From NCBI RefSeq assembly GCF_000321225.1, contig NW_004450404.1, positions 2,511,941 to 2,575,940 of the forward strand: DNA of 64,000 bases, given 5' to 3'. The position numbers and the translations under genes were made by a program. The notes beneath the pieces were generated by a model. It was not told where the DNA came from and ran no database searches. It saw only the letters and a list, made by a program, of their open reading frames with translations. This stretch comes from Odobenus rosmarus divergens (Eukaryota > Chordata > Mammalia > Carnivora > Odobenidae). Shown piece by piece: positions 45,658 to 57,855 of the stretch; position 1 is the first letter of the stretch; every line of letters begins with the position of its first letter.

Positions 45658-46546
45658 AAGATGCAAAATTTTTCAATAAAATACTAGCAAACCAAATTCA
45701 GCAGCATATTAAGAGGATCATTTGCCATGATGAAGTGGGATTTATCCCTGGGATACAAGATTGGTTCAAGATCTGCAAAACAATAAATGTGATACATCAC
45801 ATTAATAAAATGAAAGAAAAAGATCACGTGATCATCTCAGTAGATGCAGAAAAAGCATTTGACAAAATTCAGCATCCATTCATGGAAAAAAACTCTTAAC
45901 AAATTAGATATAGAAGGAATGTACCTCAACATAAAATAGTCCATATATAAAAAGCATATTGTACTCAATGGTAAAAGGTTGAAAGCTTCTCCTCTAAGAT
46001 CAGGAACAGGACAAGGGTTCCTACTCTCACCACCTCTATTCAACATAGTACTGAAGTTCTAGCCAGAAAAATCAGACAAGAAAAGGAAATAAAAGGTATG
46101 AGAATTGTAAAGAAAGAAGTAAAATTGTCTCCATTTGCAGATGACATGATTTTATATATAGAAAATCCTAAAGACTCCACCAAAAATCTGTTAGATCTTA
46201 TCAGTGAGTTCAATGATGTTGCAGGATACAGAATTAACATACAAAATCAGCAGTGTTTCTATACACTAACAATAAATTACCTGAAAGAGAAATAAAGAAA
46301 ATGATCCCATGTACAATAGCATTAAAAAATTAAAATTAATTTAGGAATAAATTTAACCAAGGAGGTGAAAGATCTCTACACTGAAAACCACAAGACATTG
46401 ATGAAAGAAATAGAAAAAGATATAAATAAGTGGAAAAGTATCCCATGTTCATGGATTGAAGAACTAATATTGTTAAAATGCCCAGACTATCCAAAGCCAT
46501 CTATAGATTCAATGCAATCACTGCTAAGATTCTAATGGCATTTTTT

Positions 46547-46747
46547 TTAAAGATTTTATTTATTTATTTGACAATGAGGGAGAGAGAGAGAGAGAGCACA
46601 CAAGTAGGCAGAGCAGCAGGCAGAGGGAGAGGGAGAAGTAGGCTTCCCGCTGAGCAGGGAGCCCGATGCAGGGCTCGATCCCAGGACCCTGGGATCATGA
46701 CCTGAGTCGAAGGCAGACATGCAACGACTGAGCCACCCAGGCGCCCC
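46547..46747 (-). mobile_element. SINEC in L1-D, inverted
   Basis: Head complement CCACCCAGGCGCCCC. Exact 16-bp TSD TCTAATGGCATTTTTT at 46531-46546 and 46748-46763, splitting L1 ORF2 text. Confidence 0.97.
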
Positions 46748-48529
46748 TCTAATGGCATTTTTTACAGAAGTAGTAAAACAATCCTAAAATTTGTATGGAA
46801 CCACAAAAGAGCCCTAATAGTCAAAGCAATTCTGAGAAAGAAGAATAGAGCAAGTGGTATCACACTTCCTGATTTCAGGCTGTATTATAAAGCTGTAGTA
46901 GTCAAAACAGTATGGTACTGGCATAAAAACAGACACAGATTAATGGAATTAAGAGCCCCAAAATAAACCCAGGCATTTATGGTCAATAATATTTGAGAAG
47001 TGATCCAAGACTACTCAATGGAGAAAAGACAGTCTCTTCAATAAATGGTGCTGGGAAAATTGGATATTCACATGTAAAAGAATGAAACTTGACCCCTATC
47101 TTACACCACTAACAAAATTAACTTGAAATGAATTAAAGACTTAAATGTAAGACTGGCAACCATAAAACTCCTAGAAGAAAACATACACAAAAATTTCCTT
47201 GTCATGGGTCTTAGCAACGATTGTTTTGGATATGGTACCTAAAGCATAAGCAACAGAATAAAAAAATAAACAAGTAGGGCTATATCAAACTAAAAAGCCT
47301 CTGCACATCAAAAGAAATAATCAACAAAATGAGAAGAAAACCTATTGAATGGGAAAAATATTTGCAAACCATATATCTGATAAGGGGTTAATATCTAAAA
47401 TATATAATGAACTCTTACAACTCAGTAACAAAAGCCAAACAAATAATCCAATTAAAAAATGGTCAGAGGACTTGAATAGACATTTTCCCCAAAGAAGGTA
47501 TACAAATGGCCAACATATACACAAAAAGATGCTCAGCATGATCAATCATAAGAGGAATAAAAGTCAAAACCACCGTGAGCTATCACCTCATGCTTATTAG
47601 AATAGCAATCATCAAAAAGATAAGAGATAATAAATGCTAGCAAGGTTGTGGAGAAAAAAGAGCCCTTCTGCACTGTTGGTAGGATTGTAAATTGGTACAG
47701 CCACTATGGATAAATGTATGGATGTGCTTCAAAAACTTAGAAATAGAACTACCATATGATTTAGCAATTCCACTTCTGGGAATATATCTGAAGGAAACAG
47801 AAACATTGTGTCAAGGAGATAATCTGCACCCCAGTGTTCATAGAAGTGTTATTTGCAATAGCCAACACGGAAACAACATAGGTATCCATTGACATATGAA
47901 TGGATAAAGAAATTGTGGAATGGAATATGAAAATGGAATATTATTCAGCCATAAAAAAGAAAAATATTCTGCCATTTATGACAATATGGATATACGTTGA
48001 GGGCATTATTGTAAGTGAAATGAGGAAGACAAATACAAATAATAGCACTTATATGTGGATCTAAAACAAAACAAAACAAAAAGCCCCCCCACCAAACTCA
48101 TAGAAAAAGAGATTAGATTTGTGGTTACCAGAGGTTGGAGGAGGGGGGAGATGGAATTGGTGGAAAATATTCAAAAGGTACAAACTTTCGGTTATAAGAT
48201 AAGTAAATTCTAAGGATGTAATGTACAACAGAATGGCTATAGTTAACACTGCTGTATGGTATATGTATTTGAAAATTAAGAGAGGAGATCCTAAGAGTTC
48301 TCATCACAAGGAAAAAATTTTTTTGTATCTATATGAGATGATGGATGCTAACTAAACTTATTGTGGTAATCATTTCACAATATAGGCTAAATCAAATCAT
48401 TATGCCATACACCTTAATCTTAAACAGTGCTGTGTGTCAATTATATCTCAATAAATGTGGGGTAAAAAGAAATATATAACCATTAATGTATCCTTTGAAT
48501 TTAATCTATGTTATGGTAGCTTCAGTTGG

Positions 48530-49075
48530 AATTGGGGATGTGCTAGATTACATTAATAGCCCTATTCTTCACCCTTTTCTCTATCCATGTCCTTTGCCAT
48601 GCACTTTTGCTATTCCTACCATTAGAGTCAGAGTTTATTTCCCCACCCTTTGAATTTGAGCTCACTTATGTGACTTGCTTTGGCCAGTAGAATTGATGAT
48701 GCCCTAGTTTTGAACTCAGGCCTCCAGAAGCTTTGTGTGTTTCTGGTAGCTCTCTTGCACCTCTGCCTTCACTGTGAGCAAGACACACTTAGGCCATCTC
48801 ATAGACTCAGGAGACAGAGAAGAGACATGTGGAGCAGACCTGCTGCCTAAGATGCTCAGCCTTGCACACCCTAGTGCAGAGCTCCCAAATGACCTGCAGA
48901 CAATTGAACAGGCCAGCCACCTTGCAGATATAAATGCATGAGCAAGTCCAACAAAGGTCAGATGAACCCTGACCTACCCATTATCATGTGAGCTGTAATA
49001 GTAAGTGAATATTGTTTTAAGCCACTCAATTTTGGGTGGTACTTTATGCAGCAAGAGCTAGCTGATACAGGAGGA
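48530..49075 (+). mobile_element. MaLR-like LTR relic
   Basis: CTCACTTATGTGACTTGCTT, GCCAGTAGAATTGATGATG, GTTTTAAGCCACTCAATTTT and AGCTAGCTGATACAGG follow the usual order of a MaLR/ERVL LTR in sense orientation, with the end intact. No internal retroviral genes. Confidence 0.72.
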
Positions 49076-49190
49076 CTATTTTAAACTCTGTGCTTTAGGG
49101 TGGGGATTTTAAGTCAGTGTGCAACAGTCAATTTTCCTTCCACTTTGCTTTCCTGGATTAGACACATGTCTATCATACCGCATTTTTAAA

Positions 49191-49268
49191 AAAATATTTA
49201 TTTATTTATTTATTTATTTATTTGAGAGAGAGTCAGAGGCCTAACCTACTGATTCACCCAGGCACCCC
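49191..49268 (-). mobile_element. Internally deleted SINEC, inverted (78 bp)
   Basis: Contains the A-rich tail (as TTTATT units), a few bases of the 3' body and the head complement CACCCAGGCACCCC, with the middle of the tRNA-derived body missing. A 20-bp TSD TATCATACCGCATTTTTAAA (49171-49190) against TATCATACTGCATTTTTAAA (49269-49288) has one mismatch, so the ends are original. Confidence 0.92.
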
Positions 49269-49330
49269 TATCATACTGCATTTTTAAAAATCAATTGTGG
49301 CATAGACCACTCTTTGATAATCAGCTTTGT

Positions 49331-49370
49331 TCTCTCCCTCCCTCCCTCTCTCTCTCTCTCTCTCTCTTCC
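49331..49370 (+). repeat. (CCCT)n/(CT)n microsatellite
   Basis: CTCCCTCCCTCCCT followed by about nine CT units. Confidence 0.9.
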
Positions 49371-49978
49371 TCCCTTTATTTTTATATTTTGGGCACCAAT
49401 ACTACATTTCCTTATCCTCTTCTGCAGTTAGGTGTTACTATGTGATGAGTTCAAGTCAGTTTAGTGGAATATATTTCTCTACCAAGCTGATCATACAAAC
49501 CTCCCAAGTGTTACTTTCTCTCTCTTTCCTTCCTTGTCTGCATGTCTAAATGTTGATACTCAGGGAGACTTTGAAAGCCATATGTAAAAGATGTCGGAGT
49601 CTCTATTAGCTTGGTTCCTGAATGACTGCCCCCTGCTGCCTAGGAGAAACAACAATATTGGACTACTATGTCAACAAGAACTAAATTTTAGGATGTTAAG
49701 CAATTAAAGAGAGAAATTGTAGGATTTATATGTTACCTTTACTAATTCAACAGTTAAATAGGTACACTCTGGGAAATTTGCTTTTACTTTTATCTTCCTC
49801 CTCCTGCCATTAGTATATTATGCATGAGTTTTGTATATTATTCAATATATTGATGTCCATATGCTGATTGGAAGGATGGACATGACATCTTTAGTATCAG
49901 AATCTTGAATTGCAGCCAGACCTTTCCTTGGTTATATACTGGGTATGTTTTGGGTCCTAAATGTTGTGGGGTGTTATC
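49371..49978. other. Unique sequence
   Basis: No gene or repeat recognised. Confidence 0.4.
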
Positions 49979-50345
49979 TTAGTATCAGTTCAGGCTGCTT
50001 TAACAAAAAGCACACTGAATGTAAACTGAATGGCTCATAAAACAGAAATTTATTTCTCACAGTTCTAGGGGCTGAGAATTCTGAGATCAGGGGGTCAGCA
50101 TGGTCAGATTCTGGTAAAGGCCCTCTTCCTGGTTCACAGAAGTCTGTCTTTTTGCTATGTCTTCAGATGGCAGATAAATCATTTCTGTTATGTCTCTTCT
50201 CATAAGAATACTAATCCCATTCATGAGGGCTCTACCCTCATGACCTAAATACCTCCCAAAGGCCCCACATCCAAGTATCATCACATTGGGTATTAGGGTT
50301 TCAACATCTGAATTTTGGGGAGATACAAACATTTGGTCCATAGCA
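49979..50345 (-). mobile_element. MaLR-type LTR relic, inverted
   Basis: TCAGTTCAGGCTGCTTTAAC, CAGAAATTTATTTCTCACAG, TCATGAGGGCTCTACCCTC, CCTCCCAAAGGCCCCACAT and GGTCCATAGCA are in the reversed order of MST/MLT-type MaLR LTRs. The 88-codon minus frame at 50087-50353 lies within it and is a chance frame. Confidence 0.82.
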
Positions 50346-51329
50346 GACATCAAGAGCTCATGAGCAGAAGATTAGAAGAGGCCTCAGGAAACAAGCATCT
50401 CTGAATTAGAGGGTGGTCAATAAATTGACACCTTTCCTAATAATTCTGTTGATCTGGGGTTCGGGGGAGGGTGGAGCTAAGGGATTTCAAAACATGGCAG
50501 TATGAGAAAAGGTATTTTTTGTTCAAGATGTACTCCTTTGAATAACGTTGCAAGTGTTCCTAATCTTGATCCTTTAATGTGTCCAATAAGACAGTACCAA
50601 TGCACTTTTCTAAGTTGTGCATTGCAAGCCAGACTGGATTCTCATTTCTCTCTACCTCTGCAAGATTTCAAGGTGCTTCTCAAAGGGGTCTCTCTAGTCA
50701 AATACCAGCAGCCTTGGCATTCACTGGATTGTCACAAACAGGTGCATTTGGAAGATAAATCCAGTAGTAGTAGTTCATTGTTCTCTCTCCTGTTTGGCTG
50801 CTGCTCATTGGCTCTTGAATGAAAACAGAAAACTTCCTCTGCCGTTAACAAAAGGCCTATTTTCCTTGCCTTCCTCTCTTCATTAGAAAACACCAGATGT
50901 GTATGAGGCAGTGGGAGGTCCAATTCAGTTCTAGGCTGTCTGGTCATGGGAAAGTGGTAAAAAGAAGTCTGAAAACCCAGCTTCCCAAAGAATCCCAAAC
51001 AAAGCCTTTGTTTTCTTGACTACAAAGCTAAGTTAATTTCTTACCAAATACAGTGGTAGCAGTTTCCAATTAGAACCACAAGCTAGGACACTCAAGGCCA
51101 ACTTTGGGTACATATGTAGGAGGTGGTAGTGGAGCCCCCATGACTTTGTAATTATAGTAACTGTACCCCATTGGAAATGAAAAGACATATGTTATGCGAA
51201 TTAGTAGTAATATATGGACAATTTTCATATCACTGAAAAAATTCATACTTTTTCCTATCAGTATAATTGCTATCACTTTCACTTTGTTATGTTCTTTAAG
51301 GGTAGATGCAACTTAGTCACATTCTAGTT
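50346..51329. other. Unique sequence
   Basis: Frames of 106 codons (50502-50822, plus) and 88 codons (50732-50998, minus) overlap each other and resemble nothing known. Composition is balanced and repeat-free; the codons show no bias that would mark a gene. Confidence 0.4.
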
Positions 51330-51550
51330 ATGTTTGCCCACAATTGTATGGTTTTCAAAGGGCATTCTTATACATTCTACATAGTTCTCACAATTGTAGA
51401 GTTTTCACCATCTCTCACAGATAAGGAAACTGAGGCTGGAGTACACAAAAAGTCAGTATGCAAAAAGTTAGTGTTGGTGCTGAGACTTGAAATTCACAAT
51501 CACACCTCCTCTGTCTACATCTGGTGTTCAAAACACCATGGTTCTTTTTA
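51330..51550 (-). repeat. MIR-class element, inverted
   Basis: CTCACAGATAAGGAAACTGA, GGCTGGAGTACACAAAAAGT and GTGCTGAGACTTGAAATTC are reversed MIR landmarks. Confidence 0.65.
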
Positions 51551-52756
51551 AGTGATCAGGGATGCTGCAATTAAGGTCTAAACTTCCTGTGTATGTGTGT
51601 GTGTTATGTGGTATATCTATAAAAATACTTTCTTATGGCTGTTAATTCAAGATATAGTTAGGGAATTACTCAGTTATTACTATCACCATTTCTTCAATAT
51701 AACCTTCCTTTATCAATACTGTCATACTGAATGGTATGTGGCAAGAGTGGTCATACAGGCCCTTAAAACTCAGGCTTTGAAGCCATGTTACTAGCTATCA
51801 CTTATTTTTCTCAGCCATAAAATAGAGATAATCATAATATATTAGTTTGCTAGGGCTGCTGTAACCAAGTACCATAAACAGAGTGGCTTAAATAGCAGAA
51901 ACGTATTGTCTCACAGTTCTGGAGGCTAAAAGTCCAAGGTGAAGGTGTTGGCAGGACCACACTTCCTCAGATGCTGCTAGAAAAAGATCGATTTTAGGCT
52001 TCTCTCTTAGCTTCTGGTAGTTCCTTGGCTTGTGGCAACATAAGCCCAATCTATACGGTGCTCTCTCTGTGCCTGTGTATCTGTTTCTTCATATGGTGTT
52101 TTTTTTATGAATTATTTTTTTATTTTTATTTTTTTAACTTAAATTCAATTAATTAACATATAGTGTATTATTAGTTTCAGAGGTAGAGTTCAGTTATTCT
52201 TCAGTTGCATATAACACTCAGTGCTCATTACATCACATGCCCTCCTTAATGCCCATCACCCAGTTACCCCATCCTTCTACCCCCTTCCCCTCCAGCAACC
52301 CTCAGTTTGTCTGAGGGTATGTATGATTAAGAGTCTCTTATGGTTTGTCTCCCTCACTGATTTCATCTTGTTTTGTTTTTTCCTCTCTTCCCCTATGATC
52401 CTCTATTTTGTTTCTTAAATTTCACGTATGAGTGAGATCATATGATAATTGTTTTCTCTGATTGACTTATTTTGCTTATCATAATACCCTCTATTTCCAT
52501 CCATGTCATTACAAATGGCAAGATTTCATTTCTTTGGATGGTTGAGTATTATTCTGTTGTATATATGTACCACATCTTCTTTGTCCATTCATCTGTCGAT
52601 GGACATCTGGGCTCTTTCCATAGTTTGGCTACTGTGGACATTGCTGCTATAAACATTGGGGTGCAGGTGCCCCATTGGATCACTACACTTGTATCTTTGG
52701 GGTAAATCTCTAGTAGTGCAATTGCTGGGTCATAAGGTAGCTCTATTTTCAAATTT

Positions 52757-52937
52757 CTTTTAAGGTTTTACTTATTTGTCAGAGAGAGAGAGAGAGTGAG
52801 AGCAAGAGAACACAAGCAGGGGGAGCAGCAGGCAGAGGGAGAAGCAGTCTCCCCGCTGAGCAAGGAGCCCAACACAGGACTCAAACCCAGGACCCTGCTG
52901 AAGGCAGACGCTTACTGACTGAGCCACCCAGGCATCC
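52757..52937 (-). mobile_element. SINEC in L1-C, inverted relative to the window
   Basis: Head complement GCCACCCAGGCATCC at right, T-rich tail at left. TSD CTATTTTCAAATTT (52743-52756) against CTATTTTCAACTTT (52938-52951), one mismatch. Same orientation as its L1 host. Confidence 0.94.
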
Positions 52938-53416
52938 CTATTTTCAACTTTTTAAGGAACCTGCATACTATTTTCCAGAGTGGTTGCACCAGCTTGCATT
53001 CCCAGCAACAGTGTAAGAGGATATCCCTTTCTCCGCATCCATGGCAACATTTGTCATTTCCTGAGTGCTTAATTTTAGCCATTCTGACAAGTGGTACCTC
53101 ATTGTGGTTTTGATTTGTGTTTCCATGATGCTGAGTGATGTTAAGCATTTTTTCATCTGTCTGTTGGCCATTTGTATGTCTTCTTTAGAGAAATGTCTGT
53201 TCATATCTTCTGCCCATTACTTGATTGGATTATTTGTTCTTTGGGTGTTGAGTTTGATAAGTTCTTTATAGATTTTGGATACTAGCCCTTTCTCTGATAA
53301 GACATTTGCAAATATCTTCTCCCATTTTGTCAGTTGTCTTTTGTTTTTGTTGACTGTTTCCTTTGCTGTGCAAAAGCTTTTTATCTTGATGAAGTCCCAA
53401 TAGTTCGTTTTTGCCT

Positions 53417-53716
53417 NNNNNNNNNNNNNNNNNNNNNNNNNNNNNNNNNNNNNNNNNNNNNNNNNNNNNNNNNNNNNNNNNNNNNNNNNNNNNNNNNNNN
53501 NNNNNNNNNNNNNNNNNNNNNNNNNNNNNNNNNNNNNNNNNNNNNNNNNNNNNNNNNNNNNNNNNNNNNNNNNNNNNNNNNNNNNNNNNNNNNNNNNNNN
53601 NNNNNNNNNNNNNNNNNNNNNNNNNNNNNNNNNNNNNNNNNNNNNNNNNNNNNNNNNNNNNNNNNNNNNNNNNNNNNNNNNNNNNNNNNNNNNNNNNNNN
53701 NNNNNNNNNNNNNNNN
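53417..53716. other. Assembly gap (300 N)
   Basis: Falls inside L1-C ORF2. The matching interval in L1-A (about 21908-22116) is about 209 bp, so the N count is not a measured size. Confidence 0.97.
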
Positions 53717-56361
53717 TTTGTTGAAGAGACTGTCTTTTTTCCATTGGATATTTTTTTCTGTTTTAGGAAGATTAGTTGACCATAGAGTTGAGGATCCATT
53801 TCTGGGCTCTCAATTCTGTTCCATTGATCTATGTGTCTGTTTTTGTGCCAGTACCATACTGTCTTGATGGTACTCAGCTTTGCAATAGAGCTTGAAGTCT
53901 GGGATTGTGATGCCACCAGCTTTGGTTTTCTTTTTCAACATTCCTCTAGCTATTCGGGGTCTTTTCTGGTTCAAAGGGCATTTTGAATTTTAGGATTATT
54001 TGTTCCAGCTCTGTGAAAAAAGTTGATGGTATTTTGATAGGGATTGCATTGAATGTATAGATTGCTCTAGGTAGCATAGACATTTTAACAATATTTGTTC
54101 TTCCAATCCATGAGCATGGACGTTTTTCCATTTCTTTGTGTCTTCCTCAATTTCTTTCATGAGTATTCTATAGTTTTCTGAGTATAGGGCCTTTGCCTCT
54201 TTGGTTAGGTTTATTCATAGGTATCTTACGGTTTTTGTGCAATTGTGAATGGGATCAACTCCTTAATTTCTCTTTCTTGTGTCTTATTGTTAGTGTATAG
54301 AAATGTAACTGATTTCTGTGCATTGGTTTTATATCCTGCCACTTTGCTGAATTCCTGTATGAGTTCTAGCAATTTTGGGGGGGAGTCTTTTGGGTTTTCC
54401 ACATAGAGTATCATGTCATCTGTGAAGAGTGAGTTTGACTTCTTTGCTGATTCAGATGCCTTTTATTTCTTTTTGTTGTCTGATTGCTGTGGCTAGGATT
54501 TCTACTACTATGTTGAACATCAGTGGTGAGAGTTGGCATCCCTGTCGTGTTCCTGACATTAGGGGAAAAGCTCTCAGTTTTTCCCCATTGAGAATGATAT
54601 TCACTGTGGGCTTTTCATAGATGACTTTTATGATACTGAAGTTTGTTCCCTCTATCCCTACACTGTGGAGAGTTTTAATCAAGAAAGGATGCTGTTCTTT
54701 GTCACATGCTTTTTCTGCATCTATTGAGAGGATGTTTTTGTTTTTGTCCTTTCTTTTATTAATATAGTGTATCACATTGATTGATTTGCAGATTTTGAAC
54801 CACCCTTGCAGCCCAGGAATAAATCCCACTTAGTCGTGGTGAATCATCCTTTAAATGTACTCTTGGGTCCTATTGGCTAGTATCTTGGTGAGAATTTTTG
54901 CATCCACATTCATTAGGGATACTGGTCTATAATTCTTTTTGGTGGGTGTTTGTCTGGTTTTGGGATCAAGGTAATGCTGGCCTCATAGAATGAATTTGGA
55001 AGTTTTCCTTCCAGTTACGTTTTTTGAAACAGCTTCAGAAGAATAGGTATTAATTTTTCTTTTTAAATGTTTGGTAGAATTCTCCTGGGAAGCCATCTGG
55101 ACCTGGGCTCTTGCTTATTGAGAGGTTCTTTGATTAGTGCTTCAATTTCCTTGCTGGTTATGGGTCTGTTCAGGTTTTCTGTTTCTTCCTGGTTCAGTTT
55201 TGGTAGTTTATCCATCTCTAGGAATGCATCCATTTCTTCCAGATTGCCTAATTTGTTGGCTTATAGTTCCTCATAATATGTTCTTATAATTGTTTGTATT
55301 TCCTTGGTGTTGGTTGTGATCTCTCCTCTTTCATTCATGGTTTTATTAATTTGGGTCCTTTCTCTCTCTCTCTCTCTCTCTTTTGATAAGTCTGGCCAGG
55401 GGTTTATCAATCTTGTTAATTCTTTCAAAGAACCAGCTTATAGTTTTGTTGATCTGTTCTACTGTTCTTTTGCTTTCTATTTCATTGATTTCTGCTCTAA
55501 TCTTTATTATTTCTCTTCTCCTGCTGGGTTTAGGCGTTATTTGCTCTTCTATCTCCATCTCCTTTAGGTGTAAGGTTAGCTTGTGAATTTGAGACTTTTC
55601 TAGTTTCTTGAGAAAGGCTTGTATATACTTCCCTCTTAGGACCGCCGTTGCTGCATCCCAAAGTTTTTGAACAGTTAGTGTTTTTATTTTCATTTGTTTT
55701 CATGAATTTTTAAAATTCTTCTTTAATATCCTGATTGACCCATTCATTCTTTAGTAGAATGCTCTTTAGCCTCCAAGTGTTTGAGTTTCTTCCAAATTTC
55801 CTCTTGTGATTGAGTTCAAGTTTCAAAGCATTGTTGTATGAAAATATGCAGGGAATGATCCCAATCTTTTGGTACCAGTTGAGACTTGATTTGTGACCCA
55901 GTATGTGATCTATTCTGTAGAATGTTCCATGTGCATTCGAGAAGACTGTGTATTTTGTTGCTTTAGGATGGAATGCTTTGTATATATCTGTGAAGTCCAT
56001 CTGGTCCAATGTGTCATTCAAAGCCCTCATTTCCTTGTTGATCTTCTGCTTAGATGATCTGTCCATTGCTGTGAGTGGGGTGTTGAAGTCCCCTCCTATT
56101 ACTGTATTATTATCAATGTGTTTCTTTAATTTGGTTATTAATTGGCTTATATAATTGGCTGCTCCCACGTTAGCTACATAAATATTTACAAATGTTAGAT
56201 CTTCTCATTGGATAGACTCTTTAAGCATGATAGAGTGTCCTTCCTCATCTCTTACTACAGTCTTTGGTTTAATATCTCATTTGTGTGATATAAGGATTGA
56301 CACCCCAGCTTTCTTTTGATGTCCATTAGCATGATAAGTGGTTTTCCATCCACTCACTTTA

Positions 56362-56560
56362 CTTTTTTTTTTAAGATTTCATTTATTTATTTGACAGAGA
56401 GAGACACAGTGAGAGAGGGAACACAAGCAGGGGGAATGGGAGAGGGAGGAGCAGGCTCCCCTCCAAGCAGGGAGCCCGATGCAGGGCTCGATCCCAGGAC
56501 CCTGGGATCATGATCTGAGCCGAAGGCAGTTGCCTAATGACTGAGCCACCCAGGCGCCCC
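56362..56560 (-). mobile_element. SINEC in L1-C endonuclease region
   Basis: Head complement GAGCCACCCAGGCGCCCC. Exact 15-bp TSD CATCCACTCACTTTA at 56347-56361 and 56561-56575. Confidence 0.97.
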
Positions 56561-56804
56561 CATCCACTCACTTTAAATCTGGAGTTGTCTTTGGGTCTAA
56601 AATGAGTCTCTTGCAGCCAGCACATGGATGGGTGTTGCTTTTTTATCCAATCTGATATCCTGTATCTTTTGATTGGGGCATTTAGCTCATTTACATTCAG
56701 AGTAACTATTGAAAGATATGAATTTAGTGCCATTGTATTACCTGTAAAATCACTGTTTCTGTATATTGTCTCTTTCCTTTTTGGTCTATGTTACTTTTGG
56801 GTTC

Positions 56805-57698
56805 TATCTTTGCTTAAAGGAGCCCTTTTAATATTTCTTGAGGGCTGGTTAGTGATCACAAATTCTTTTAGTTTCTATTTGTCCTGGAAACTTTTTATCT
56901 CTCCTTATATTTTCAATGACATCCTTGCTGGATAAAGTATCCTTGGCTGCATATTTTTCTCATTTAGCACCCTGAATGTATCATGCCAGTTCTTTCTGGC
57001 CTGCCAGGTCTCTGTGGTTAGGTCTGTTGCCAGTCTAATGTTTCTACCCTTGTAGGTTATGGACCTCTTGTTCTGAGCTGCTTTCAGGATTTTCTCTTCG
57101 TCTCTGAGATTTGCATGTTTCACCATTATATGTCAAGGTGTTGACCTATATTAATTGATTTTGAGGAGGGTTCTCTGTGCCTCCTGGACTTGAATGCCTG
57201 CACTCTTCCCCAGATTAGGAAAGTTCCCCACTATAATTTGCTCCAATATACCCTCTGCCCCCTTCCTCTTCTTTTTTGATCCCAATTATTCTAATATTGT
57301 CTTGCTTTATGGTATCACTTATCTCTTGAATTCTCCCCTCATGATCCAGTAGTTTTTTATCTTTCTTTTTCTCAGCTTCTTTATTCTCCATCATTTGGTC
57401 TTCCATATCACTAATTCTCTCTTCTGCCTCATTTATCCTAGCAGTTAGAGCCTCCATTTTTTATTGCATCTCATTAATAACCATTTTGATTTCAACTTGA
57501 GTAGATTTCATTTCTTTTATTTCTCAAAAGGGATTTTCTTGTGTCTTCTATGCTTTTTTCAAGCCTAGCAGGTATCTTTATAATCGTTATTCTGAATTTT
57601 AGTTCTGACATCTTACTTATATCCATACTGATTAGGTCCCTGGCAGCCAGTACTGCTTCTTGTTCTCTTTTTTGAGGTGAGTTTTTCCATCTTGTCAT
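56805..57698 (-). pseudogene. L1-C ORF1 remnant
   Basis: Starts MTRWKNSPQKREQEAVLAAR (57698), then a coiled-coil segment up to about 57492. A further coiled-coil/RRM part (57457-57215) includes EERISDMEDQMMENKEAEKK and NIRIIGIKKEEE. The C-terminal domain (57126-56905) has TETWQARKNWHDTFRVLNEK and RILYPARMSLKI. At least two frame breaks and a stop after MSLKI. Confidence 0.9.
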
Positions 57699-57845
57699 TC
57701 TTGAAGAAAGTGGTAGCTTTTACATTTGTAGAGTTGCAGCTATCCTTTTCTTAGGTCTCCGGTTGAGTTCTCAGGTTTTCAGAATGATGTGATAGCTATT
57801 TAGCTGCATTCCTGGGACCAGACAAAACTAAGGTCTGCTATTCCT

Positions 57846-57855
57846 CTGCCATCGT
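57846..57855 (-). promoter_or_regulatory. YY1-like motif at the 5' end of L1-C
   Basis: Read on minus: ACGATGGCAG, about 8 bases from the element end, in the same place as in L1-A and L1-B although the rest of the 5' UTR differs. Confidence 0.4.

Larger units (their letters stand above)
43801..48060 (+). pseudogene. L1-D ORF2 remnant
   Basis: Endonuclease motifs GDFNIPLS (about 44053) and FSDHSGMKLE (about 44300) are kept. A 102-codon frame at 45079-45387 carries the RT N-terminal region with [15 protein letters not shown]. The RT catalytic box reads [15 protein letters not shown] (about 46133). C-terminal region around 47690-47890. Three SINEs plus many stops break it; the first part of the endonuclease is absent by 5' truncation. 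Confidence 0.88.
43801..48473 (+). mobile_element. L1-D: 5'-truncated older L1, ORF2 and 3' UTR
   Basis: Begins inside the ORF2 endonuclease and ends at the 3' terminus CAATTATATCTCAATAAATG plus a short A-rich tail. TSD ACATAACCATCAA (43788-43800) against ATATAACCATTAA (48474-48486), 11 of 13 matching. Interrupted by SINEs at 44541-44718, 45405-45657 and 46547-46747. The 3' UTR type (GGTTACCAGAGGTTGGAGGA) differs from the young caniform L1s, so it is an older subfamily. Confidence 0.9.
52430..56733 (-). pseudogene. L1-C ORF2 remnant
   Basis: Opens at 56733 with MALNSYLSIVTLNVNELNAP and carries CWLQETHF, the catalytic Asn and Glu positions of the endonuclease. A SINE (56362-56560) interrupts shortly after. 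GDFNTPLTAMD and RIDHILGH follow (55710-56168), but the SDH motif reads FSYNNALKLE, losing Asp and His. The RT box reads LFTDDMILY (about 54420), Ala to Thr next to the catalytic Asp pair. The 53417-53716 gap and a second SINE (52757-52937) hit the C-terminal half. Not functional. Confidence 0.9.

Noticed and set aside
50502..50822. A 106-codon plus frame.
   Set aside because: Overlaps an 88-codon frame on the other strand, has no family resemblance and no supporting signal.
53266..53916. Very long frames of 175-216 codons across 53.2-53.9 kb.
   Set aside because: They are open only because the 300-N gap contains no stop codons; the flanks are L1 ORF2.
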